Part shown: positions 25,369-36,286 of the stretch, piece after piece
Layout: every line of letters begins with the position of its first letter
Numbering within the stretch: position 1 is the first letter of the stretch
Source: an uncultured Eubacteriales bacterium
GTDB lineage: Bacteria; Bacillota; Clostridia; Oscillospirales; Acutalibacteraceae
Length of the DNA: 64,000 nucleotides
Direction of reading: 5' to 3'
Assembly (NCBI GenBank): GCA_900316385.1
Contig: ONCP01000003.1
Location: 99,074-163,073, forward strand
Translations under genes and position numbers: made by a program
Notes under the pieces: generated by a model
What the model saw: only the letters and a program-made list of their open reading frames with translations
What the model was told of the DNA's origin: nothing
Database searches by the model: none

Positions 25369-26298
25369 TTATTCCAGCGTGATACGCGGATCTACTACCT
25401 TGTAGAGTATATCCGTCACGAGATTCATAAATACGATGAGCGTCGCGAGAATGATCGTTGTGCCCATTATCATTGTATAGTCGCGGTTTGTGATACTGCT
25501 GACGAACGCGCGTCCGATACCCGGAACCGCAAAAATCTTCTCGACAACGAGCGAGCCCGTTACGATGTAAGCGAGCATGGGTCCGAGATATGTGAGAACG
25601 GGGATCAGCGAGTTTTTCAGAGCGTGACCGAAGATGATCCTCTTGCCCGAAACGCCCTTCGCCTTGGCGGTGCGGATATAATCCTGACCGAGAACGTCAA
25701 GCATAGAGGAACGCGTAAGACGTGTTATGTACGCCATCGGGTAAAGCGCGAGAGTGATTATCGGCAGTATCAGTCCCTCAGGCGAGTCGCCGTTGGCGGG
25801 AACAAGGTTGAGCGTCGTCGCGAATAGCACAAGCAGCAGCGCGCCCATAATAAACGACGGCATCGAAACAAACGCTGTCGTTATAACCATAATGACGCGA
25901 TCGATGATCTTGTTTCTCCTCAGGGCGGCTATCGCGCCGAGAATAACGCCGACGACAGTCGAGAGAGCGGCGGCTATTACTCCGAGCATCAGCGAGGTGG
26001 ACATACCGTCGCCGATGATATCGATAACGTCTCTGCCTCTTTGCTTCAGCGAGGGGCCGAAGTCGAATTTGGTCACAATATCCTTGAGATATGTGAAGTA
26101 CTGCTCCATAAGAGGCTTGTCAAGTCCGTATTTTGCCTCCATCGCCTTCTGAACGGCGGGAGTGGTGGCTTTTTCGCCCACAAAAGGACCGCCCGGAACC
26201 GCGTGCATAACGAAGAACGTAACCGTTATGACGATCCAGACAGTGAAAATCGCAAGCAAGATACGCTTTATGATATAAAGCATTGTTTTTGAATTCAT
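25369..26298 (-). CDS. oppB: Oligopeptide ABC transporter permease
   Basis: A 309-residue permease with about six membrane segments. OppB features are FFVMHAVPGGPF near residue 28, TARTAKAKG-type sequence (IRTAKAKGVSGKRIIFGHALKN) and the C-terminal VVDPRITLE. It is the first gene of the opp operon, downstream of the promoter at 26415, with a leader of about 110 bases. Confidence 0.93.
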   Translation of the reverse strand: MNSKTMLYIIKRILLAIFTVWIVITVTFFVMHAVPGGPFVGEKATTPAVQKAMEAKYGLDKPLMEQYFTYLKDIVTKFDFGPSLKQRGRDVIDIIGDGMSTSLMLGVIAAALSTVVGVILGAIAALRRNKIIDRVIMVITTAFVSMPSFIMGALLLVLFATTLNLVPANGDSPEGLILPIITLALYPMAYITRLTRSSMLDVLGQDYIRTAKAKGVSGKRIIFGHALKNSLIPVLTYLGPMLAYIVTGSLVVEKIFAVPGIGRAFVSSITNRDYTMIMGTTIILATLIVFMNLVTDILYKVVDPRITLE

Positions 26299-26414
26299 TA
26301 TCCATCTTCCTTTTTTCGATTCAAAGGCGGTATCAACCGAATTTTGAAGGCAAAAATACCTGTTTTTAAGGTGTTTTTCGGCATTTTTCGGTTAAAAACA
26401 CGCTTAGATAAATT

Positions 26415-26443
26415 ATTCTACCATATTGGAACAATAAAAACAA
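26415..26443 (-). promoter_or_regulatory. Sigma-A promoter of the opp operon
   Basis: On the minus strand TTGTTT (26438-26443) and TAGAAT (26415-26420) are 17 bases apart. Confidence 0.65.
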
Positions 26444-26551
26444 GTATTTGAATGAATAAAAAATAAAACAAGTTTTTTACCTTTTTGCCATTTTTAATAA
26501 ATTTGTGCAGACTTTTCTTTTAAAAACGAACAAAGATATCGGCGAAAAACG

Positions 26552-26588
26552 CGGCAAAAGAGCCGCCGCGTCATTACGCGACAGCTCT
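26552..26588 (-). terminator. Terminator of the 26633 small gene
   Basis: On the minus strand a 13-base stem with two wobble pairs (26588-26576 with 26571-26559) is followed by a short T run. Confidence 0.75.
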
Positions 26589-26632
26589 TGTGCGGAGTGT
26601 GTGTATAAAATGGATGAAAAGGGGAATGCGTG

Positions 26633-26842
26633 TCAAGCGATGAGCCCAAAGTCAAACTCAGGCTCCTGCTCCTCGGCGAAGCTGTTGATAAAGCATGTGT
26701 CCACAGCCGCTTCGGGCGAGAAGTCCTCGTTTTCCCGACAAAGGTAAACGTCGGGGTGCAGCTCTCTTCCGTCCGCTATAAAGCTCTCAAAATCTCTGTG
26801 TCTGCTGTTCATCTGCGCGAGCTCAAAAATCGTATAAATCAT
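26633..26842 (-). CDS. Small hypothetical protein, 69 residues
   Basis: I do not recognise this family. The product begins MIYTIFELAQMNSRHRDF and ends in an acidic stretch (EEQEPEFDFGLIA). It has no signal peptide or membrane segment. It is supported by a strong GGAGGT ribosome binding site seven bases before the ATG, a TATAAT box about 40 bases upstream, and a terminator after the stop. It stands alone between the opp promoter and the divergent ZIP transporter. An alternative is that it is a noncoding transcript with a chance reading frame. Confidence 0.55.
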   Translation of the reverse strand: MIYTIFELAQMNSRHRDFESFIADGRELHPDVYLCRENEDFSPEAAVDTCFINSFAEEQEPEFDFGLIA

Positions 26843-26965
26843 AATTTACCTCCGTCGGATTTATTTTACATTTATATTATACTCAAATATGTGTCCCATA
26901 AAACGGACAGTGAATCGCGACGCACACAAAAACTTTTCATTAATAATATATAGCGGAGGTAAAAG

Positions 26966-27769
26966 ATGGATAATTACGTAATTCTGGCTCTTGTCGCGAC
27001 GCTGGGCACTTGGTTTGTGACGGCGCTCGGAGCCGCGACGGTCATTTTCTTCAAATCGCCGTCTGCGAAAGCCCTCAACCTTATGCTGGGCTTCGCTTCG
27101 GGCGTTATGATAGCGGCGAGCTTCTGGTCGCTTTTACAGCCCGCGGTGGAACGAGCGGAGAAGCTCTCCGGTATGCCCGCTTATCTTGTCGCGACCGTGG
27201 GCTTTTTGTCGGGAGCGGTGTTTATGTGGGCTTCCGACAAGGCTGTCGGACTTGCTCAAAGGCGGTTTTACCTGAGCGAGACTCGAAGCGGCGACCGTGT
27301 GAACAGGATAATAATGCTTGTGCTCTCGATCACCCTTCACAATATCCCCGAGGGTCTCGCCGTAGGCGTGGCGTTCGGCGCGCTTCCTGCCAAGAGTCTG
27401 TCGCCCGAGGCGCTGATGGGAGCGGTTTCGATCGCCGTCGGGATCGGTCTGCAAAACTTCCCCGAGGGAGCGGCAGTGTCGGTACCGCTTCGCAAGGAGG
27501 GATTTTCGCGGCGAAAGAGCTTTTTTATCGGTCAGGCGTCGGGGCTTGTGGAGCCGATCTCGGGCGTGATCGGCGCGTTGCTTGTGGTGTATATCGAGGC
27601 GATCCTGCCCTACGCGCTGTCGTTTGCCGCGGGCGCGATGATACTCGTCGCCGTTCACGAGCTGATCCCCGAATGCCAGCAGAATCAGGACGAAAGCCCG
27701 TACACAGCCACAATGGGCATAGTGTCGGGCTTTGCGGTAATGATGCTTTTGGATGTGATGCTCGGATAA
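26966..27769 (+). CDS. ZIP-family divalent metal transporter
   Basis: A 267-residue ZIP (ZupT-like) importer of zinc or other divalent metals, with eight predicted membrane segments. The paired metal-site motifs are HNIPEG (125-130) in helix IV and QNFPEG (163-168) in helix V. A further HELIPE motif lies in the C-terminal part. The second motif has Gln-Asn instead of the more usual His-Asn-like pair, a variation common in the GufA branch. AGCGGAGGT lies eight bases before the ATG. Confidence 0.9.
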   Translation: MDNYVILALVATLGTWFVTALGAATVIFFKSPSAKALNLMLGFASGVMIAASFWSLLQPAVERAEKLSGMPAYLVATVGFLSGAVFMWASDKAVGLAQRRFYLSETRSGDRVNRIIMLVLSITLHNIPEGLAVGVAFGALPAKSLSPEALMGAVSIAVGIGLQNFPEGAAVSVPLRKEGFSRRKSFFIGQASGLVEPISGVIGALLVVYIEAILPYALSFAAGAMILVAVHELIPECQQNQDESPYTATMGIVSGFAVMMLLDVMLG

Positions 27770-27825
27770 AGGGGCTTTTCTTTTCCCGAAAAATATAGTA
27801 TAATCGGGGAAAAGGGGAGTTAGAA

Positions 27826-28473
27826 ATGGAAAAAAGACTTACAGCCGCTTTGATAATGAATATCCTCATAGCGGGTTTTACGTTCGGAATCACTCTTTCA
27901 TATTTTCTGGGCAGCACCGGTACCTTGATCCGTTCGGGAGCGGAGAGCTTTATCTTCTTTACGACCGATTCGAATTTGCTGAGTATGATAGCGGCGATAG
28001 TTATCATCCCGTTTGAAATTCGTGTGCTCAGAGGCAAGGCGGATTCGATCCCCGCGCCTGTTCTGATCTTCAAATATGTGGGAACAGCGGCGGTGACGCT
28101 GACCTTCGTGACGGTTATGCTGTTTTTCGGACCGATTTACGGTCATCTCAGACTTTTGTCCGACACCTCGATGTACACTCACCTTTTCGGACCGCTGCTG
28201 GCGTTCGTTTCCTTTGTGTTTCTCGAGACCGATCATAGGCTTAGCTTTAAGGCTTCACTGCTCGGGATCTTACCCAGCATTGTTTACGGCGCGGTTTATT
28301 TCACCGAGGTAATGATTATCGGAGCTGAAAACGGCGGTTGGAAGGACTTTTACGCCTTTAACGCGAACGGAAAATGGTATGTCAGCATAGTAGTTATGAA
28401 TCTCGGCTGTTTCCTGATATGTATGGGTATCCGAGCGCTTCACAACCTTATGCACAAAAAACAAAACAGATAA
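27826..28473 (+). CDS. Membrane protein, Pr6Pr-like
   Basis: A 215-residue protein with six hydrophobic segments and no known catalytic motif. The pattern FFTTDSNLLSMIAAIVIIPFE near residue 45 and the HLFGPLLAFVSFVFLE segment near residue 120 resemble the Pr6Pr family of six-helix proteins of unknown function. The assignment is tentative. GGGGAG precedes the ATG. A TATAAT box lies about 25 bases before it, but the -35 box is poor. Confidence 0.6.
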   Translation: MEKRLTAALIMNILIAGFTFGITLSYFLGSTGTLIRSGAESFIFFTTDSNLLSMIAAIVIIPFEIRVLRGKADSIPAPVLIFKYVGTAAVTLTFVTVMLFFGPIYGHLRLLSDTSMYTHLFGPLLAFVSFVFLETDHRLSFKASLLGILPSIVYGAVYFTEVMIIGAENGGWKDFYAFNANGKWYVSIVVMNLGCFLICMGIRALHNLMHKKQNR

Positions 28474-28478
28474 AAAAC

Positions 28479-28511
28479 GGCTGTCCGCAAAAACGGACAG
28501 CCAAATTTTTT
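28479..28511. terminator. Bidirectional terminator between convergent genes
   Basis: GGCTGTCCG (28479-28487) pairs with CGGACAGCC (28494-28502). T runs follow on both strands, so it serves the Pr6Pr-like gene and hppA. Confidence 0.92.
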
Positions 28512-28520
28512 ATCAAAAGC

Positions 28521-30581
28521 TTAGAAGTTCAGAAGCCCCGCGCCGTTGTTTACGGCGAGGAACGCGGTAGCAAACACAAGGGAGACGATCGTCATCAGCT
28601 TGATTAGAATGTTGATCGCGGGTCCCGAGGTGTCCTTGAAGGGATCGCCGACCGTGTCGCCGACGACAGCCGCCTTGTGAGCGCTTGAGCCTTTTCCGTG
28701 GGGCGTGGTCTCGATGTATTTTTTCGCGTTGTCCCACGCGCCGCCCGAGTTAGCCATAAATATCGCGAGCATAACTCCCGTGATCAGCGAGCCCGCGAGC
28801 AAGCCGCCGAGCGCCTCAACGCCGAGCAGATATCCCACAAGCAGCGGAGCCACAACAGCCATAACGCCCGGGAGGATCATTTCCCTGAGCGCGGCGTGGG
28901 TCGAGATCGAAACACAGCGAGAGTAATCGGGCTCTTCCTTGCCCTTTAAGATACCGGGCTTTTCTTTAAACTGACGTCGAACCTCGTCGATCATCTTGTT
29001 AGCCGCCTTGCCGACGCTGTCCATCGTGAACGCCGAGAAAAGGAACGGCAGCATACCGCCGATGAATAGTCCCGCGACGACCTTGGGGCTGAGGATCGAC
29101 ATACCGCTCGACGCGATACCCGCAGTCTGAGCGAAGGACGCGAAAAGCGCGAGCGCGGTGAGCGCGGCAGAACCGATCGCGAAGCCCTTGCCGATAGCGG
29201 CGGTCGTGTTGCCTACGCTGTCGAGTTTGTCGGTGATTTCGCGAACATGGTGGTCGAGCTCGCTCATTTCGGCGATACCGCCCGCGTTGTCGGCGATAGG
29301 CCCGTAAGCGTCGACCGCGATCGTCATTCCCGTTGTTGAGAGCATACCCACAGCCGCCAGCGCGATACCGTAAAGTCCCGTGCCCGCGTGAGCCGCTTCC
29401 ATTACAAAGAATGAAACGAGAATACCTATTACAATGAAAATAATCGGGATGGCGGTGGATTTCATTCCAACGCCCAAGCCTGTGATGATATTTGTCGCAG
29501 AGCCTGTTTTAGAGCTCTCGGAAATGCTCTTGACCGAATGGAAACGGTCGGAGGTGTACATCTCGGTGAGCTTGCCGATCGCCGTTCCCACAACGAGTCC
29601 CGCAAGTACGCAGAAGAACGGATTAAAGGATTTGAACATAAACCAGCTCAGACAGCCGCCGCAGATAATAACAAGCGCAGTAGCTATGTATTCGCCGAGG
29701 TTGAGTGCCTTTTGAGGGTCGGAATTGTCCTTGCCTCTGACAAAGAAAACGGCGATGACCGAGCCGAGTATACCGATCGCGCACAGCAGCATCGGGAAAA
29801 TCGCGGCGCTCATTCTTACGCCGCCCTTGAAGCTCGCGAAGGCGAGAGTGATCGCGGATACGATCGAGCCGACGTAGCTTTCAAAAAGATCGGCGCCCAT
29901 TCCCGCGACGTCGCCTACGTTATCGCCTACGTTATCCGCGATAGTTGCGGGGTTGCGCGGGTCGTCCTCGGGGATCCCTGCCTCGACCTTGCCGACAAGG
30001 TCGGCGCCCACGTCGGCAGCCTTTGTGTAAATACCGCCTCCGACTCTGGCGAAAAGCGCGATGGAGCTCGCGCCGAGACTGAAGCCCGTGAACACCTTGA
30101 GCATATCGCTGTCCTTGACAAGGTCAAACATTGAGTTGAGCGTCAGAAAAACCGCGCCCAGTCCGACCACGCCGAGACCGACTACGGAAAGTCCCATTAC
30201 GGCTCCGCCTCTGAAGGCGATCTTCAGCGCCTTGTTCATTCCGCTTTCTCTCGCGGCGTTGGCGGTGCGGACGTTAGCCATCGTCGCGACGGTCATTCCG
30301 AAATAGCCCGCGAGCGTAGAAAACAGCGCTCCGAGAATGAAGCACAAGGCGGTGCCCCAGTCGATTATAAAACCGATCGCGAGGAAAAGGATCGCCGTGA
30401 AAATGATAAGTATCTTGTACTCCGCGAACAAAAACGCTCTCGCGCCTGTTGCGATAGCGGAGGAAATCTTGCCCATTCGCTCGGTTCCCACCTTTTGTTT
30501 GCGGATAAACAGAGCAAAATACAGCGCAAAGCAAAGCGCCACTGCGCCTGCGGCTACGGGTATTATCAGCATCCAATCCAT
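28521..30581 (-). CDS. hppA: Membrane-bound ion-pumping pyrophosphatase, K+-dependent type
   Basis: A 686-residue membrane pyrophosphatase that couples PPi hydrolysis to H+ or Na+ export. The substrate-site motif [20 protein letters not shown] and the following [17 protein letters not shown] are intact, as is the C-terminal [15 protein letters not shown]. The [10 protein letters not shown] motif has Ala where K+-independent enzymes have Lys, which marks the K+-dependent class. Many of that class pump Na+, but that is not decided here. The ATG at 30581 is chosen: the protein then starts with MDWMLIIPV in the first membrane helix, and GGAG lies eight bases upstream. Confidence 0.93.
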   Translation of the reverse strand: MDWMLIIPVAAGAVALCFALYFALFIRKQKVGTERMGKISSAIATGARAFLFAEYKILIIFTAILFLAIGFIIDWGTALCFILGALFSTLAGYFGMTVATMANVRTANAARESGMNKALKIAFRGGAVMGLSVVGLGVVGLGAVFLTLNSMFDLVKDSDMLKVFTGFSLGASSIALFARVGGGIYTKAADVGADLVGKVEAGIPEDDPRNPATIADNVGDNVGDVAGMGADLFESYVGSIVSAITLAFASFKGGVRMSAAIFPMLLCAIGILGSVIAVFFVRGKDNSDPQKALNLGEYIATALVIICGGCLSWFMFKSFNPFFCVLAGLVVGTAIGKLTEMYTSDRFHSVKSISESSKTGSATNIITGLGVGMKSTAIPIIFIVIGILVSFFVMEAAHAGTGLYGIALAAVGMLSTTGMTIAVDAYGPIADNAGGIAEMSELDHHVREITDKLDSVGNTTAAIGKGFAIGSAALTALALFASFAQTAGIASSGMSILSPKVVAGLFIGGMLPFLFSAFTMDSVGKAANKMIDEVRRQFKEKPGILKGKEEPDYSRCVSISTHAALREMILPGVMAVVAPLLVGYLLGVEALGGLLAGSLITGVMLAIFMANSGGAWDNAKKYIETTPHGKGSSAHKAAVVGDTVGDPFKDTSGPAINILIKLMTIVSLVFATAFLAVNNGAGLLNF

Positions 30582-30625
30582 AAAAACAACTCCGTTTCTT
30601 TTTGGGAGATATTTTAGTTGATTAA

Positions 30626-30654
30626 AGTTTACCATATTTTTCACATATAGTCAA
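30626..30654 (-). promoter_or_regulatory. Sigma-A promoter of hppA
   Basis: On the minus strand TTGACT (30649-30654) and TAAACT (30626-30631) are 17 bases apart. The region directly follows the terminator of trxA. Confidence 0.72.
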
Positions 30655-30675
30655 CATAATTCTTTTTAGAAAAAA

Positions 30676-30706
30676 TAAAAAAGAGCGCGCGGTTTGAACC
30701 GCGCGC
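30676..30706 (-). terminator. Terminator downstream of trxA and the trxB remnant
   Basis: On the minus strand GCGCGCGGT pairs with ACCGCGCGC (30706-30685), followed by TCTTTTTTAT. Confidence 0.9.
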
Positions 30707-30711
30707 CCAAA

Positions 30712-30833
30712 GCTTGGGTTTTATTAAGATAATCCTCCACGCTGTAAACGGCGTTGGCTCCGTCGGCGACAGCGGTAATGATCTGCCGCCTAAAGACCCG
30801 CGGGACTGCTTCACGCGATAATCAGCGCCTTCA
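30712..30833 (-). pseudogene. trxB: Decayed C-terminal remnant of thioredoxin reductase (trxB)
   Basis: Directly after the trxA stop the minus strand encodes, in one frame, ADYRVKQS (like the GDxRxKxLRQ of thioredoxin reductase) and then, after a shift of frame over about 14-17 bases, RQIITAVADGANAVYSV and EDYLNK. This matches the FAD-domain C-terminus of TrxB, which usually ends RQIxTAxxDGAxAA. No start codon, no NADPH domain and no CxxC motif remain. The remnant runs into the trxA terminator. It indicates deletion of most of a former trxA-trxB operon. Confidence 0.75.
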
Positions 30834-31148
30834 TCAAAGAGCTTTTTCCACAAACGCCTTGAGCGACGCCTCGGGCACAACGCCCACGCTCTGGTCAAAG
30901 ACCCTTCCGTCCTTAAAAAGGATAAGGCAGGGAATGCTCATAATGCCGTACTGCATGGCGAGCTGGGGCTCCTCGTCAACGTTTACCTTGCAGAAATCGA
31001 CGCCGTCGTATAGTTCGCTTACCTTTTCCACAACGGGACCGAGCATTCTGCACGGACCGCACCACGAAGCCCAGAAGTCGACCAAAACGGGCTTTGGGTT
31101 ATTTATTACCATCGATTCAAAATCCTGTGTTTTTATTTCCTTTACCAT
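30834..31148 (-). CDS. trxA: Thioredoxin
   Basis: A 104-residue thioredoxin, a cytosolic disulfide reductant. The active site WCGPC gives C30 and C33, with the usual FWAS before it, and the cis-proline is in SIPCL near residue 75. The length is normal. The reductase is expected from a gene elsewhere, because only a remnant follows here. The promoter lies at 31206, and an AAGGAGG site precedes the ATG. Confidence 0.95.
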   Translation of the reverse strand: MVKEIKTQDFESMVINNPKPVLVDFWASWCGPCRMLGPVVEKVSELYDGVDFCKVNVDEEPQLAMQYGIMSIPCLILFKDGRVFDQSVGVVPEASLKAFVEKAL

Positions 31149-31205
31149 AATTTAAGCCTCCTTAGAAAAATAGCGTAAAATTAAATTGCATACAATCTAT
31201 ATTTG

Positions 31206-31233
31206 ATTCTATCATATTTTTTCCAAAAGTCAA
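31206..31233 (-). promoter_or_regulatory. Sigma-A promoter of trxA
   Basis: On the minus strand TTGACT (31228-31233) and TAGAAT (31206-31211) are 16 bases apart. It lies just after the stop codon of the CotH gene, where I see no terminator. Confidence 0.72.
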
Positions 31234-31251
31234 GAGGTTTATTCAAATTTT

Positions 31252-33492
31252 TTAAAGCTCGGTAATACGATTTGCCAGATAGAGCTGTATGGTCGTGGCG
31301 TCGCGGATATTAAGCGTGCCGTTGCGATCCGCGTCCGCGACCTTTTTTTCATTTTCGCCGAGCGGCTTCAAACCGACGAGCGAGAGCTGGATCAGGGTCA
31401 CGTCATTGACGTTGACCGAGCCGCTGAGGTCGGGATCGCCGAGCAGCGGAGAATCGGAGTAGGTCATGGCGTCACATTCAAAACGCTTCTTGTTGGATTT
31501 CAGAGTGAAATTTTCGGTGAGCGAGTAGAGAGCGTTGTCATCGGAGACAAGGTTCGCGGTTTGTTCGGCGTTGTCGCCGTTGTTAAAGATGACATTGACA
31601 TATTTGCTGTCAAAAACCGCCTTGTAAAGCCCGAAGCCGTCCACGGTCTTTCCGAGGTATTGAGCGGCTTTGCCCGGCCATTCCGCCTCATGTGTATTAC
31701 CGTCAGCCCATATGTAGTAATCGACCGTGTTCCACGCGCGCGTGTTTTTGAAATAAACGGTAACGTTGCCCTCGGGCTCCGTGTGAGTATCCGAGAACTG
31801 TGATGTGATCCAGTCGGCTCGGGCGGAAGTCCAGTCCTTGAGGTACTGAAGCTCTCCTTCATAATTCTTTTGATAGGATTTGTTCAGGCCTGTGTTCCTG
31901 TAATCGGAGCAAAGCCACATAAAATCCCACATAATATAGTTATTATACCGTGCCTTTGTAATAGAAGAAGCGTAATCGTCAATGCTTTTGAGCCTGCCGC
32001 TCGGCTGAGCTTTGCCGAGAAGCGTGTCAACAGCAGGTACAAAGCGTGTGTTCCACACTTCCTTTACAATGTCCTCAAAGCTCTTTCCGTCGGAGGTTTT
32101 GCCCGAGGTGGTGAACGCTTTGCCGTAAGGGTTAACGGTTCGGTTATAGGTCGCGAGCCTAGTTGTCCAGCCTTTCACGTTCGAGGTCGAGTAGGAACAG
32201 CCGTCGCGTGTACAGTTGACCGCGCCGAGGTCGGAGTCGCAGTCCCAGATTGGCGCGGCGTAGAACTTGCCCTCAGTCGCGTTGTAGGTGAAATACGTGC
32301 TTGTGTAGCCTCCGTCGCAGTTTTTGCCGAAATCCTGAAGCAGATACATCGAGGCGAGACTGTCCAGATCGCAGATCTGCTCCAGCTCCGAAAGAGTTCC
32401 CGAGTAAAGGGTGTTTTCAAAGCTTTGGTAGGTGTCCTTAATATAATCGTACTGAGTTTTCATACTCGCGTTGCTTTCGGTGTAGCCGTCGAGATCGGGA
32501 GTTTTGAGCACGACGTGATAGCCTCGGTCGGTGACAAAGTATACGTCGTTCTGATAATTCCACACGTCAACCTCAATGAGGAAGTTAAAGCCCGTGTCCT
32601 GCTTGTCGGAGCTGTCGGGGAGAGAAACGACCGCGCTTTTGCCCAGATCGATCTTGTCGCAGGCAATGTAGCAGCCGCGGTAAACGCCGTTCACGTAGAA
32701 GTCAACAAAGCTTGAGTTCGGAGCGTAGGGCGAGCTCACTTCGTCAGCGAGGTCGTACATAACCGAGTTGCGCAGCAGAGTGGAATCCTTCGCGTTGGAA
32801 ACAAAGGAGAATTTCTTGCCCGCGGTGTGACCGATGGTTACGGAAGAATTAAAGGTAAGGTTAAAGGGCTTTTTGTCGGTTTCGCGCCAGTTGGTGTTGC
32901 CTCTGCCCTTGATTTTTTTGAGGACGGTATCGGTTATACCGCTGTCGCTGACAACGGAAACGCTGCTGCCCTTAACTGAGTTTTCCTTGTCCAGAATAAG
33001 GAACGAGTACAGGTCCGTGTTGACGGTCGAGCCGTTTGCGTCGACATAAGAGGAGCGCGGATCGTTGACAAACACGCTCGCCTCCGCGTCGCTTTTGCGG
33101 ATAACAAGAGAGTAAGCCGCGTCCCCGCGTGTGACGTTCAGCTTTTCGCCGTCGGTATAGCTGACGGTCGCCGAGCCTCCCGAGGGGATCTGAGTGCCGC
33201 TCACGGTGACGGTCTCGTCGTAATTGTTGTAAAGCTCGACCCTGTCATTGTCGGCGTATGCAGGCAGGAAGATGTACTTAACATTATTTTCGGCGTTAAC
33301 ACCCGAGTGATCAGACCATTTTGTCCACGCCTGAGAGCTTGAGCTCCCGACTTTCGCGTGGGCGAATAATCCGCCGCTTTCGGTGATGAAAGCAGGCTTT
33401 GCCGAGGGCTCGTCCTCAGCCGCGGCGGAAAAGACGGGCAGGATAAGACACAGGCAAAGCAAGAGCGCGGTAAATATTCGGTATTTTTTCAT
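31252..33492 (-). CDS. Secreted CotH-domain protein with CBM26-like module and type I dockerin
   Basis: A 746-residue secreted protein. Residues 1-24 are a signal peptide. An N-terminal beta domain follows, then a CotH kinase-like domain (about 155-540) with IKGRGNTNWRETDKKPFNL and the later PIWDCDSDLG. Residues about 578-680 form a CBM26-like starch-binding module (VTVYFKNTRAWNTVDYYIW, EAEWPGK, NVIFNNGDNAEQTANL). The last 62 residues are a type I dockerin with two calcium loops, DPDLSGSVNVNDVT and DADRNGTLNIRDAT. The dockerin would attach it to a cohesin scaffold, as in the R. bromii amylosome. The start at 33492 follows an AGAGGTGA site. The function of CotH in such proteins is not established. 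Confidence 0.88.
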   Translation of the reverse strand: MKKYRIFTALLLCLCLILPVFSAAAEDEPSAKPAFITESGGLFAHAKVGSSSSQAWTKWSDHSGVNAENNVKYIFLPAYADNDRVELYNNYDETVTVSGTQIPSGGSATVSYTDGEKLNVTRGDAAYSLVIRKSDAEASVFVNDPRSSYVDANGSTVNTDLYSFLILDKENSVKGSSVSVVSDSGITDTVLKKIKGRGNTNWRETDKKPFNLTFNSSVTIGHTAGKKFSFVSNAKDSTLLRNSVMYDLADEVSSPYAPNSSFVDFYVNGVYRGCYIACDKIDLGKSAVVSLPDSSDKQDTGFNFLIEVDVWNYQNDVYFVTDRGYHVVLKTPDLDGYTESNASMKTQYDYIKDTYQSFENTLYSGTLSELEQICDLDSLASMYLLQDFGKNCDGGYTSTYFTYNATEGKFYAAPIWDCDSDLGAVNCTRDGCSYSTSNVKGWTTRLATYNRTVNPYGKAFTTSGKTSDGKSFEDIVKEVWNTRFVPAVDTLLGKAQPSGRLKSIDDYASSITKARYNNYIMWDFMWLCSDYRNTGLNKSYQKNYEGELQYLKDWTSARADWITSQFSDTHTEPEGNVTVYFKNTRAWNTVDYYIWADGNTHEAEWPGKAAQYLGKTVDGFGLYKAVFDSKYVNVIFNNGDNAEQTANLVSDDNALYSLTENFTLKSNKKRFECDAMTYSDSPLLGDPDLSGSVNVNDVTLIQLSLVGLKPLGENEKKVADADRNGTLNIRDATTIQLYLANRITEL

Positions 33493-33513
33493 TGGAATCA
33501 CCTCTTTAAGCTT

Positions 33514-33542
33514 ATTATATTGTAAGTCGTTAATTATTTCAA
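33514..33542 (-). promoter_or_regulatory. Sigma-A promoter of the CotH-dockerin gene
   Basis: On the minus strand TTGAAA (33537-33542) and TATAAT (33514-33519) are 17 bases apart. The leader is short, about 15 bases. Confidence 0.78.
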
Positions 33543-33558
33543 CGAAAAACTTGATTTT

Positions 33559-33586
33559 TTCACAAATTTCTGCAATTATATATGAT
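33559..33586 (+). promoter_or_regulatory. Probable promoter of the MacB-like ABC transporter
   Basis: TTCACA (33559-33564) and TATGAT (33581-33586) are 16 bases apart, and the ATG lies 22 bases downstream. It faces away from the CotH promoter. Confidence 0.5.
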
Positions 33587-33607
33587 AGAATAGAAGATGG
33601 TGATATT

Positions 33608-36241
<2,634 letters not shown>

Positions 36242-36244
<3 letters not shown>

Positions 36245-36277
36245 AAAAACGAGCTGTCGCAAAACGCGGCAGCTCGT
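36242..36277. terminator. Terminator between convergent ABC and corA genes
   Basis: ACGAGCTGTCGC (36249-36260) pairs with GCGGCAGCTCGT (36266-36277) with one wobble. The long T run is on the minus strand, so it mainly serves corA. Confidence 0.88.
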
Positions 36278-36286
36278 TGCTGTTAT

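Larger units (their letters stand above)
26299..26632 (-). other. Intergenic region upstream of oppB
   Basis: This 334-base AT-rich gap contains the opp promoter (26415-26443) and the terminator of the small gene at 26633. I see no gene in it. The part between the promoter and oppB has short TTTTCGG/CCGAAAAA-like segments near 26380 that could pair weakly. Confidence 0.6.
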
